From Littorina saxatilis (Eukaryota; Mollusca; Gastropoda; Littorinimorpha; Littorinidae): DNA of 64,000 nucleotides. The notes beneath the pieces are model-generated. The model worked only from the letters and a program-made list of their open reading frames with translations. It did not search any database and was not told the origin of the DNA. The stretch's first letter is position 1. Every line of letters begins with the position of its first letter. Below, piece after piece: positions 11,658 to 22,866 of this stretch. The stretch spans positions 23,028,398 through 23,092,397 of the forward strand of contig NC_090251.1 of assembly GCF_037325665.1 (NCBI RefSeq). Reading direction: 5' to 3'. The position numbers and the translations under genes are program-made.

Positions 11658-12423
11658 GATTCAGAGTAAACTACTGGACCGATCTTAATGAAATTTTTCA
11701 TGAGAGTTCCTGGGTATGATATCCCCCGATGTTTTTTTCATTTTTTCGATAAATGTCTTTGATGACGTCATATCCGGCATTTTGTAAAAGTTGAGGCGGC
11801 ACTGTCACACCCTCATTTTTCAATCAAATTGATTGAAATTTTTGTAAAGCAATCTTCGACGAAGGCCGGACTTCGGTATTGCATTTCAGCTTAGTGGCTT
11901 AAAAACTAATGAATGACTTTGGTCATTAAAAATCTAAAAATTGTAATTGTTTTTTTTTGTGTTTTTTTGGGGTATATATATATACATGTAAAACGATCCA
12001 AATTTACGTTCATCTTATTCTACATCATTTCCTGATTCCAAAAACATATAAATATGTTATAATTGGATTAAATACAAACTCTGAAAATTAAAAATATAAA
12101 AATTACGATCAAACTTAAATTTCCAAAATCGATTTAAAACCAATTTCATCTTATTCCGCCTTGTCGGTTCCTGATTCCAAAAACATATAGATATGATATG
12201 TTTGGATTAAAAACACGCTCAGAAAGTTAAAACGAAGAGAGGTACAGAAAATCGTGCTATGCAGCACAGCGAAACCACTACCGCGCTGAACAGGCTCGTC
12301 AGTTTCACTCTGTTATGCACAAGCGGCGGACTACGGTCATTGTGAAAAAATGCAGTGCGTTCAGTTTCATTCTGTGAGTTCCACAGCTTGACTAAATGTA
12401 GTAATTTCGCCTTACGCGACTTG
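11553..12423 (+). mobile_element. R-family element, copy R2
   Basis: Starts ACATTTAGTCAAG followed by its complement, has a (GT)n block at about 11620-11652 and ends CGCCTTACGCGACTTG. It is about 871 bp, non-coding and closely similar to R3. Confidence 0.9.
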
Positions 12424-12469
12424 TTGCACTTTTAGGTGCTCACGAGGTTTGACGATAGGGAGCAAAATA

Positions 12470-12646
12470 CAGTCGAACCTTTCCTTGCTACACCCTCTTA
12501 ATAACGACCATCTGCCCACAGCGACCACCCCAAGGGATCACTGACAGAATGAAATCTATATATACTTCACCTTACCATAACGACCGGCACCTGTCTGTAT
12601 ACATAACGACCACTTTCGGTCGGTCCCTTTTGTGATCGTTAAACTG
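12470..12646. mobile_element. Short TA-flanked MITE (pogo/Tigger-like)
   Basis: Flanked by TA on both sides (12468-12469 and 12647-12648), with ends CAGTCGAACC and ...ACTG. Internal repeats of ATAACGACC are typical of small pogo-type elements. Length 177 bp; no coding capacity. The family is inferred from the ends. Confidence 0.45.
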
Positions 12647-12884
12647 TAAATCATGTCACAGCTGTCGTAAATGTAAGTTTACATTGTAACTAACACTATT
12701 TTTTCATTATCTGAGGTAGTATTCTTTTGCCACAGGTACATGATTTAAAACACGTATAAGTAGCCTATGGCAGGCTCAAAGGCACTTGACCGTGATTTCT
12801 AAAAAAAAACAAAAAAAAAACAGGCGTTGGGAAAAGTTTTGTTGTTTTGGTGTTCCTGGAACAAAGTTGTTCTTTTTCTCCTTT

Positions 12885-13113
12885 GTTCGTGGGCCGAAAC
12901 TTCCACGTTCACTCATGCTTTTGCACGAGGAGGTTTTTACGTGTATGACCGGTTTTACCCTGCCATTCAGGCAAACACCGAACTCTGACATGAAGATGAT
13001 CATGGGAGATCGGACAAATCTCCACCCTTATCCCCCTAGGCGCGACCGGGATTCGAACCCTCGACCTTTTGCATAGGAGGCCGATGACTTATCCACTAGG
13101 CCACTGCGCTCGG
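12885..13113 (-). mobile_element. tRNA-derived SINE (copy S1)
   Basis: Read on the minus strand it opens with a tRNA-like head: box A TGGCCTAGTGG and box B GGTTCGAATCC, ending at about 13030. A body follows that shares AAAACCGGTCATACACGTAA with S2 and S4. No clear target duplication was found. Confidence 0.7.
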
Positions 13114-13588
13114 GACAAATAAAACAAAAACAAAACAAAAAAATAAAAAATACATTTAAAGCATTATTATCATTATCGACTATACCAACAGCATCAGTTG
13201 TGCTTTGATCCTCTTATGTTTTTTGTTTGTTTTTGTTTTTTGTATAGTACTTGCTTTTCTGTTGACAATTAAGTTGAAATACCTGTACAGCTTATATTGA
13301 AAACAAATGTTTTTTTCGACGTACATTCATTATCATGGTTCTGTTCAACATAGTCACTTTATAAGAAAGAAAAAAAATCTGTCCTTGAAACGATAGTGTA
13401 TACGGTTCGGCAGTACCCTTAGGAATGAAAAATTGATTGAACTGTTCGAGTTCCTTATGATGATTTGCACTTCGGGTCGTGTAGCAGCCAGCAAGCAGAA
13501 TGTTGAATTGTGCTATTTTCCTTTTTGGTTCTTTAGTTTTGATCAAAGGTTTGTCCAACATATTCAACTTTTATGATTATAATATTGA

Positions 13589-13691
13589 ATGTATCCATTA
13601 GTTCGTCTGTCTGCTTGTCTTTATGTTCATTTCTCCCTGTCGCTGTCACTCCCTCACCTTTTTCTTTCCCTTTCATTGCTGTATGTCACAC
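13589..13691 (+). CDS. Candidate first exon of chlorophyllase-like gene A
   Basis: A 103-bp ATG-led segment encoding a hydrophobic leader (core LSLSLPHLFLSLSLLYV) that ends at a good donor, C|GTATGT. It leaves phase 1, exactly what exon 2 of gene A needs and what exon 1 of gene B provides. The joined product would read ...YVT-P-ADVYVD. Low-complexity TC-rich sequence underlies the hydrophobicity, so this may be chance. Transcript data would decide. Confidence 0.35.
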
Positions 13692-14064
13692 GTATGTCAA
13701 AAGTTGTGTTATGCTACCTGCGAAATAGGGACACATATCGCAGATTTTCCCAGAACAAAAGGCATGCATACAAAATGCGATCTAAGAGTTGTTTCCTTAA
13801 CTCAGGCAAATCGTCGTGATGTTCAAAATAAGCCCTCACCCACCTCCCAATTTCACCTGGAAAAAAGGAAAAATAAAAAGACAGAAGGTACAAGAGGGAC
13901 TATTTGCTGACCATACTTGTATCCATCAGACAACGAATAATGAAAATTAGATGTAGCCTAACGTTCTCGGTGGTAGTATTTTTGTTAATAAAGGACATGT
14001 AGTGACATTGCACTTCAAGGGACAATTTCAACTTTGAATTACTCTGATTATGTTAATTCCTCAG

Positions 14065-14825
14065 CCGCTGATGTGTACGTAGACCAGGGCTACCCTTTCC
14101 AGGCAGGGCCACTGAAGGTCCAGCAGATCCCGGTGACAAAAATCGGAAACGGCAGTCCTCTGGACTCCATCATCATCCATCCCGTCACCCCAGGGACCTA
14201 CGCCATCTTCTTTTTCGTGCCTGGTTTTAACGGAGTCCTCAGATCAGCCTACTACACTGAGTATCTGACTGGTGTCGCGCAGCATGGGTAGGCCGGATAA
14301 GCATGGGGGTCATAAATATTCAAGGTTAGCGTCCCCAATTTAAAAAAAGTAATTGCAATTGTTCAAACTTTTCAGACGGAGAAAACCATGAAAGTATGTT
14401 AATTGTTACTGAAGCCAAATCAAAATGTGGTGTAAAGCGAACTTTTGTTGCAAAATAGCATTTATTCATATTTTGCAATGATCCTGTGGAGAAAGGTCTA
14501 TACCATGTTTTCAAAGCAAATGAATGTAGTTTACCCTTTTGTTTGCATGACCTATTTAATGCTAGTTCAGTTGAGCAGAATGCGTCGTTTCTCCACCCCT
14601 TTCTTTCCGACGCTGCTCTCTCCTCACATTCATATCACTATAACCGCTTATTCGCACAGGTTCTCTACGTGGTTTGAATTTTGACATTTTCTATCATGTT
14701 TCAGATTTATTGTCATTTCTGCTGACCTTTCATTTGGCGACGAAAAGGAAGCTAAAAAAAGAGACAGAGGATTTCATTTCGGAGACCTCTATGTGAACCA
14801 GATCAAGTGGGTGAGTCGGCACACA

Positions 14826-14884
<59 letters not shown>

Positions 14885-17800
14885 CACACACAAAGACTCA
14901 AGTTTAACTGCTGTTTTGGGCTATTTCGACATGAGTATAGGAAATAATTATGGAAACAGTTAACAGTCAAACAAAAATGATCATTGTGACGACGGCATGG
15001 GGGAATGCTATTTTGGGGGAATCTGGAAGTTTCTATTATCGAAGGCTTCAGTCTGAAAGCTCTGCAGGTTAAAACATTTATTATCTTCAGGTATTTTAAC
15101 ATGTTTTCTGTCGCAAAGTATCCATCATGTAGTAGGCTTCAATTCCAAACCTAGGCAGGTTGAAAAATACAACTGTTTTGTACACATTTTTCCATTCTCT
15201 CTATTACTCAGTGTCTATCATAGGAAGCTCTGCAGGCTGTAAATATAGAGAATACCACATGGCTTGCTGTCCAATACCAGGTTTACATGAGGTGTTTTTT
15301 TTTTATAATATTGAATTGCGAGCGAAAGCGAGCTATTCAATATTGGAAAATGCAACTGTGGTATCACACAGCAAGCCATGTAGTATTATGTTTATCAAAC
15401 ATTTTGTAATTACGTGCCTTCTGCTTCAAACTTCTCGTTGTCAAAGTGTCCAAGTTGTAGACGCATCTTCTGGAACCTAGACCTCTTCCACGGCCTCGTG
15501 AAATCTCTGACGTACAAGCAAAAAGAATCCACAATAAGACTGTTTGCGTCACGTGCAAGTTCTCTCAAAATTCTTCCAGAAGAAAAAGCAAACGCAAAAG
15601 TGTTTCGAGAATGAAGAATGTCGGTGACATTGTGAAAATGAGCAGTGCAAAATAAGGTCCCTGCCAGACTGTAGTTTGAACCGAAATAATTTACATGATA
15701 TACACACGTGTAAAGAGATGGTTTATTGATAGCGTCGGTGGTCTCTCTCGCGTAAGTAGGATAAACAGATGTTCACATTCTCGCTGCAGATGCAGAAAAA
15801 CTTGGCCATTGTCCTGAACGCTACCTCATCAAGCGGCGTGGTCGGGAGCTGGGACCACCTGGGCTTGGGCAGTCATTCTGCTGGTGCCGACAGTGCTGTC
15901 TACATCGCTGTCAACCACCCCGAGATGCCCAAGGTATGATCCGTTCAATCACCGCGCCAAGGGTAGGTATTGGTGAGGGGTGGGAGATACTTATTGATTT
16001 TCGTTGATGTCCGTCCTCTAAAGTCCCTTTTGTACGTCCGCCATCAGACAGGTCATTACTGTTTTTCAATTGCTTCTTAAGTATTGAAACTTCTACGATC
16101 AGATTTTACACACGAACACATCATCATCAAAGGTGCACTGGAAATCAATTCTTGTTTATGTATGAGTTCAAACGATGTTTCTTACACAACTTCTGAAAAC
16201 ACTTATAACACTTATATCCGGCTGGTAAAAAAAAAGACTAGGACAAGGGCTTGTAGACTTTAAAGCCACCTTTCTTCTCAATCCAAGTTCACATGATGGT
16301 TCATCAGTGGGTGCTTAATTGCCATATTGGAAGAAAGCAACGCCAGATGAACGTTTCTAGTGAAGCGTGTACTGCTGAAGAATTAAAAAATACATGGGTG
16401 TCATTTTCCAAAATGGAATCGGAAATAAATTCCATGCATTGTCTAAGCCATAAATCAAACCTAGTTGATTCTGAAATAAACTTTCTTCAATCCGAAACTG
16501 AGTACAGTTATGTCCCTTGAACATGAAAGTAAAGTCAAAATTATCGCTTTTCACCACGATTTTTGTCTCAGTTTAAGCTTACTGCCACCGTTAGCTCCGT
16601 CCACAAGTTTGGTACCTTGTAACAGCTTCCTTGAATGTGGAACAGTATTCTTGAACTTTACCCACAAACAAACTTTATCATGCGCACAACTCTTTTGTCT
16701 TGACCGTTCGATTTTGTCTGTGAGTGAAGTTGTTTGTGTTTTCTAATTTTATGTCAAGGCTTTGTCACTGATGGGTCCTTATGCCACCAATTTGCGAAAG
16801 GCGGTGAATTTCTCAGTGCCCATCCTGCTCGTACAGTCCGAGTTGTCCACTCACCACAAAGGAATAATGCCGCCATGCATGAACGACAGGTTTGGCTACA
16901 AACACATTTGGGACCTCTGGCCTCACCCTCCCAGGGTCAGAATGCAGGTCAAGGTCAGTCACGTGTCGTAAGAGAGTGGAACGAATTATGTATTCAAGAC
17001 TGATATCTTTGATTCAAGTCTCATTCACACAAAAGCAACAAAAAGCAAACTTGGCTCTGGGTTTGATATGTCAAGGTCAGAATGGAGGTCAAAGTCAGCT
17101 GGCGTGATGCCAAAAGAGAATGGAAGGTTCATGTCTTATTGTATCTGTACCTCAATTTTCATTCACCAAACACAACAACACAAAGCAAATATAGCCTCTG
17201 GTCGTAACCTTCCAAAGTCAGAATGAAAGGCAAGGTTCGGTGGGTTATAGAAACACGAAAATACCCAGCATGCTGCCTAAATGTAGGGGTAAAAACGGTC
17301 ATACACGTAAAAGCCGTGGGAGTTTCAGCCCATGAACGAAACAAACAAACAAACAGAGGGTGAATGATTTAATTTCCGTGGTGTCTTTCAATCACAAAAT
17401 ATAAAAAAAATACTAAAGCTTAATAATCAAACAACCGAAAGAACAAAATCCAAATGAATGAACAAGCAAAAACGGCGTCTTCTTGAACCTCTCTTCCAAA
17501 TTGAAATCTCTGACGTAAAACGCGAAAAGAGTGCAAAAAGACGCCACGATTAGAATTGTAGCTTCACTTGTAAGTCAAGTTCTTAAAATTCTTACAGATG
17601 AAACAACAAAGTGTTTCGAGAATGAAGTTTGTCTTATTGACTTTGTATGAGCATTGGAAAATTACTTCTGAGGGCCCTGCCAGGCTGTAGATTGACCCGA
17701 CCTCAATTACACAATAAACACACGTGTAAAAATATGGTTTAGTTATGACATGGGTGATCTCTCAAACATATGTTAATGTAAGATAACCACAATACACGTA

Positions 17801-18901
17801 AATCTTGTTACAACTGTCACCTCAGTCGTAGCCGCGGGACCCTACTTTGAATACTTCAATATTTTATCACCTCTAATATTTACCGAGAGACCTAGTAAAC
17901 GAGAATTTTTGACTCACATGCGAAGCAAAAGTGAGTCTATGTACTCACCCGAGTCGTCCGTCCGTCCGGACGTCCGGACGTCCGTCCGGAAAACTTTAAC
18001 GTTGGATATTTCTTGGACACTATTCAGTCTATCAGTACCAAATTTGGCAAGATGGTGTATGATGACAAGGCCCCAAAAAACATACATAGCATCTTGACCT
18101 TGCTTCAAGGTCAAGGTCGCAGGGGCCATAAATGTTGTCTAAAAAACAGCTATTTTTCACATTTTTCCCATTTTCTCTGAAGTTTTTGAGATTGAATACC
18201 TCACCTATATATGATATATAGGGCAAAGTAAGCCCCATCTTTTGATACCAGTTTGGTTTACCTTGCTTCAAGGTCAAGGTCACAGGAGCTCTTCAAAGTT
18301 GGATTGTATACATATTTTGAAGTGACCTTGACCCTGAACTATGGAAGATAACTGTTTCAAACTTAAAAATTATGTGGGGCACATGTTATGCTTTCATCAT
18401 GAGACACATTTGGTCACATATGATCAAGGTCAAGGTCACTTTGACCCTTATGAAATGTGACCAAAATAAGGTAGTGAACCACTAAAAGTGACCATATCTC
18501 ATGGTAGAAAGAGCCAATAAGCACCATTGTACTTCCTATGTCTTGAATTAACAGCTTTGTGTTGCATGACCTTGGATGACCTTGGGTCAAGGTCACATGT
18601 ATTTTGGTAGGAAAAATGTGTAAAGCAGTTCTTAGTGTATGATGTCATTGCTAGGTTTAGTTATTTGACCTTGACCGTGAAGGTCAAGGTCATGTAAAGG
18701 TCGAGGTCAAGCATGTGAGTCGTATGGGCTTTGCCCTTCTTGTTTAATTTGTTCTGAACTGTGACCTCTGCTTGCATTTCGTTTTCAGGGTTTCGGCCAT
18801 TGCGGTCTGTGCAATAAAGCCATTTGGGAGGGTAAGTAGGAAAATGACGACATTACACGCTTTACTTCCTCTGTCTTGCAGAACTCTCTGTCCGTGCGCG
18901 C

Positions 18902-18991
<90 letters not shown>

Positions 18992-19472
18992 TGTGTCTCT
19001 CTCTCTCTCTCTTTGTTTATTTGCTTATTTGTCCGTTTGTTCTACTTATTTGTTTGTTTATCATTTATTAGAATTTTTTTATTAGATGTTAGGACAGGTT
19101 CTAAAAAAAAAGGCGTAGCCTTAAACCTCTATCCTTGTAAAATAAAGTTCCTTCGTCATCATCTCTCTGTATTGTTCTGTTTTGATGTTTTGAGATGCAG
19201 AGTAGGCCTAATGCATGTGCGATAGGTATATATGGCACCACTTTTGATCATAGTTAGTGCTCAACAATTTTCTGTCCTCAGAATGCTACAAAACGCAGGC
19301 ATGTGTGACCACGCAGAACGTTTCCAGTATACCCTCCTACCTCACCTTCACTGAAGGGCTGACGTCTGCTTTCTTCGCCGCTTACATCACAGGCTATGAC
19401 GCTAACCTCAAATACGTCATCAACCAGACATTATTCAAGGAGCCTGTGCTTGACTTTTGTGCTGATGTGTAG
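14065..19472 (+). CDS. Secreted chlorophyllase-like alpha/beta hydrolase, gene A
   Basis: Exons 14065-14287, 14705-14810, 15790-15933, 16759-16953, 18789-18831 and 19282-19472, all with AG/GT borders and consistent phases; the stop is TAG. The fold order matches plant chlorophyllase, which splits phytol from chlorophyll. It has an oxyanion-side strand YAIFFFVPGFNG, YYTEYLTGVAQHGFIVISAD, the nucleophile elbow GSHSAG (Ser), strand VPILLVQSE, then PPRVRMQVKGFGHCG with the probable catalytic His, and a final helix LTSAFFAAYITGYDANLKY. The cysteine-rich C-terminal third and the likely leader suggest an extracytosolic, perhaps digestive, enzyme. Gene B, 5 kb downstream, is its tandem copy with equal exon sizes. 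The intron before exon 6 contains a P element, and a Q element starts 3 bp after the stop codon. The substrate is not proven; another ester could be the real target. Confidence 0.82.
14826..14883. repeat. (AAC)n microsatellite
   Basis: About 19 AAC triplets starting some 15 bp after the exon 3 donor of gene A. Read on the minus strand it gives a poly-valine frame that is not a gene. Confidence 0.95.
15251..15387. mobile_element. Short foldback MITE, family T (copy T1)
   Basis: The 20-bp ends AATACCACATGGCTTGCTGT and ACAGCAAGCCATGTAGTATT are inverted repeats with one mismatch. The centre is a second hairpin, TTGAATTGCGAGC ... GAGCTATTCAA. It lies in intron 3 of gene A. Relatives occur at 28230-28250 (right end) and 36339-36462. 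Confidence 0.65.
17235..17354 (+). mobile_element. 3' fragment of a SINE (copy S2)
   Basis: Matches the body and 3' end of S4 (GGTGGGTTATAGAAACACG through GTGGGAGTTTCAGCCCATGA) and finishes in an AAAC repeat tail. The tRNA head is absent, as in a 5'-truncated insertion. It lies in intron 5 of gene A. Confidence 0.75.
17911..18744 (-). mobile_element. P-family element, copy P1, in intron 5 of gene A
   Basis: Reads 5' to 3' on the minus strand: AACAAGAAGGGCAAAGCCC, then GACTCACATG, a body full of TCAAGGTCA motifs, a GGAC microsatellite, and finally a terminal hairpin with arms GACTCAC/GTGAGTC. About 830 bp, non-coding; closely similar to P2 and P3 in gene D. Probably Helentron-derived by architecture (inference). 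Confidence 0.88.
18903..19010. repeat. (GT)n followed by (TC)n microsatellite
   Basis: Dinucleotide runs in intron 6 of gene A. The Cys-Val frames across it are artefacts. Confidence 0.95.
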
Positions 19473-19475
19473 TTA

Positions 19476-20196
19476 AACAAGAGGCGAAGCCTTCAAGGCT
19501 CACGTAAGAAATCGAAAAACAGTAACACGAACTCAATCACTCCGTCACACAATACACACACACAGTAAGCATAGGTGACACGGTGCAAGAGTGCGATACA
19601 CTAGATCTAGATCTGTCTGTCTGTAGCCTACTTACGGGGATACGACTGCCAGTGTTGGCCAGATCGACACTGCGCTTTCGACAGCGCTTCCTCGCGCAGA
19701 CACTGGAAACACGCTGTGCAGATTAACCTGTAGGAAATCTCCTTTGGTATCTTCTTTATCTATTTTTCTGGAGCTACGAAACCAAACAATGTGAAATCGT
19801 CTTCTCCGAATCGGCGAACTGCAGCTCGGTGATAACTGTATCTATACCACAATCCTTCACGCGATCTGACTTAACCTTGACCCCTGACCTGGTCTACATA
19901 CCACACACGACACAAACCAGTCAGCTGTTTTTACCCCCCCCCCCCCCCAAAAAAAAAAAAACCACCACCACCCGTTTTCTTTGGATACACACTTTAACTA
20001 CATACGTGCCGACAAAATGTTGATCATTGCTTCAATACTTTGAAGCTGTTGCTTGAATAATAACCAGGTAAAATTAATATTTCGGTGTTCAGTCAAATGT
20101 TAAAGTTTCTACCACAGACATACATACATACGCACGCGAACACGCACGCAAAGACAGACAAAAGTTAGCATCGCATAGGCTACACTTACGTGAGCC
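19476..20196 (+). mobile_element. Q-family element, copy Q1, 3 bp after the gene A stop codon
   Basis: Starts AACAAGAGGCGAAGCC, then GGCTCACGTAAG. It ends in an AC-rich microsatellite followed by the hairpin GGCTACACTTACGTGAGCC. It is 721 bp and non-coding. A shorter inverted copy, Q2, lies at 46021-46468. It therefore forms the beginning of the 3' UTR of gene A or truncates it. Confidence 0.8.
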
Positions 20197-20225
20197 AAAA
20201 AGAGTAAATTAATAATTGTTTGAAA

Positions 20226-20520
20226 GCCTGTTCATATGTCGTGTGTAAACAGTATTCTTGCCTGATGATGTGTAGTCAGAGAAGTGTAAATTGTGTGTTT
20301 TCCTGTTGATGTGTAGTTAATTAAAGTGTGAGTTGTGTGCGAACTTGGTGATGTGAAGCAAGAAAAAAAGGATAATTTTGTGCTTGCTTGTTTAGTCGTT
20401 AACGGACAAGTGTAAATGTTGTGCTTGCTGGTTGATGTGTAGTTGGCGAAAAGGGTTAATAATTGTAGTAGTGATGAAGACACGCATGTAGTGATTGTGA
20501 GCCTGTTGATGTACAGATTG
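20226..20520 (+). repeat. Degenerate 41-42-bp tandem array derived from the gene A stop region
   Basis: GATGTGTAG, the last codons and stop of gene A, recurs at 20267, 20308, 20350 (as GATGTGAAG), 20434 and, more altered, 20508. Each is followed by AAGTGTAAATTGTGTG-like sequence. Intervals are 41, 42, 84 and 74 bp. If Q1 is removed, the distance from the real stop (19464) to 20267 becomes 82 bp, two periods. Confidence 0.65.
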
Positions 20521-21329
20521 ATATTAAAACAGCTATTAGCTAATATATTCTTCGATTTTTTTGAAAGATACTGTATAGTTGTTCCTCATTTGCGTTTACG
20601 TGCACGCATGTATTGCACAAAAACAGGTATACCTGCACAGACATTCGCACGTCACACACACACACACACACACACATTCGCACGTCACACACACACGCGC
20701 GCGCGCCAGACCACGAAAATATCCTAAATTCGGCTTAACCTACGACAACCTGTGCCACCAACTCAACAAACAAGGGCCACTGACTTCGCATAGAAAGCAG
20801 CCAGACTGTTGAACTTCTCTACTTATCCCAGTATAAGAATACTCTTTTCCCGTGTAAATAGAGACAGATCTTTGGTGGTGTACACTGATTCACAGTATTA
20901 AAGTAACATCCTGTGACTTTCGCGCAAAATCTAATCCCAATCTTTGACAAGCAACTAAAGGGGAAAGGGCTCCGAACTATGGGCCACTTTTTCATGCTGA
21001 TGATAACTAGTGTGTTTACTTGCAAAGAAGTTTATTTTTGTTCTCTGTTGCGTCAATCGTTAGAGCTAAATCGAGAGACTTAGCTTTGATAGACATTCAG
21101 CACGAAATTAGGATATCAGGAGTAGAGCCTAAGCGCCCTATAAACATTTAGACCAATGAAGAGCCCTAACTTAATTACCCTTACCATCCTGATGAAGTCA
21201 GCGACGGTCTGACGACAGTTTGATAAAGAATGTAGGCCTACCAAAACTGATTGCTGTAGTGTGTTTTCTTTTTGTTTCACTGATGAAGAGCATATCACGA
21301 ATCCCTGTAAGCCTACATAGCTCATTGTA

Positions 21330-22261
21330 GGGGAAGGGCCCCTAATATGGACCACTTTTTGTTTATTGCTGATAACTAGCTTGTTTTCGTGCAAAGAAGT
21401 TTCATTTTGTGTTTGGTAGTCCTTCTTTCTTAGGTGAACCGTTAGGCCTAATTAGAGTAACATAGCTTTGATACACATTCAGCAAAAATTAAATACAGAA
21501 AAAATCACAAAGGGTCCATATTAGGAGCCTGGGCGCCTAATATGGACCAGTGAAGCGGCCTTCACGAATCACTGTAAAAAGCCCCCTATATTTCAAAATA
21601 ACATGATACAAATTAGTGTACAAGTCAGCCTAATTAAAATATGCTTTAGATTTATCTGTTTCGGGTTGATGAGAGCATTATTTGAAGCACACCAGGAAAC
21701 TAAAGAAGCTTATCAAAAACAGAGTGAAAATAAGTGAAATTATCAACTTCCACGAAAAGAAGACTTTTCGTTGCATTTTTTTTAAATCTCGAGGGCTAGT
21801 TATAGGTTATTACCAGCAAGCTTCTTAATGAATTAATGAAAATAGCCTTTAGCTTTTATTTTCTTCGATTTGTTGAAGGTGGTCCATATTAGGGGACTCG
21901 CACATACTTTGAGATTTTGCTATTATTTTTTGTTTGCAGTAGAAACTCGGGGTCAACACTGCTAAAATGTAACAAATACGGTTTTAGCTGTCATATATAT
22001 AGCCATTTCTGTTTGATAAAAGCTTTGGCTGTAGACAGAAACGAGTCCGTTTTAGGCGGCAAATTTAGAGTGAACGCTGCCAAAAGTGAAAACAGAGAAA
22101 AAGCCTAACGGTTTTGAGATTTGTGTTTCTGCAACTGTTTTGACATGTGCAAGTTATCCAAAGAGGGTGAATACAGCGAATAAAACTTTTTTGAGCGCTC
22201 TAGCGCCGTTAGTTGGTGGTGGTCCATATTAGGAGCCGGTCCATATTAGGAGCCCTTCCCC
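21330..22261. mobile_element. TA-flanked MITE with 24-bp terminal repeats
   Basis: The left end GGGGAAGGGCCCCTAATATG and the right end CATATTAGGAGCCCTTCCCC are inverted repeats, flanked by TA at 21328-21329 and 22262-22263. The motif GGTCCATATTAGG also recurs inside. A more decayed related left half lies at about 20955-21120. No transposase is recognised. TA duplication suggests the Tc1/mariner group. Confidence 0.65.
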
Positions 22262-22659
22262 TATTTCAAAATAGCACTCCATTAACATTTATCGCATGAC
22301 ATATTTATGATGCAGCTCGGCTCATGACCTGATTTCTTTCTTAACAGATTAAAAAATAAAAAAATAAAGCACACTTCTAATAGGCATCTATCTTTTGTCA
22401 TTACTGTGCGATGCTGATAACTGAACCAACTAAACATATAGCTGTGATCATGCTCATAAGATTATTTTGTCCGCACAGTCATTGTGATTATGACGATGGC
22501 ATTTCGGAAAATGCGCAGTCGTTTATGTAAATCATGCTACGCCTACGAATGTAAACTAGAAATGTGCTAATCTTAACGCAAGTGATACTGTATTTGAAGA
22601 AAGGTCAATAAAGCTCACACAGATGTATACACCGGCGCTCCGCTCACACACACACACAA

Positions 22660-22698
<39 letters not shown>

Positions 22699-22866
22699 GA
22701 ACTTTACCCAATGCAGTCGCTATCAAGTTTATCCCGAAGATTTAACGGATAGAACCACACACACACACATACAAACACATACCGATTTTTTTTCCATACA
22801 TTCGCTATCAAGTTTATCACGATAACGTCACAGAAACAAACATATCGGCGGTATTGAACCAATATA

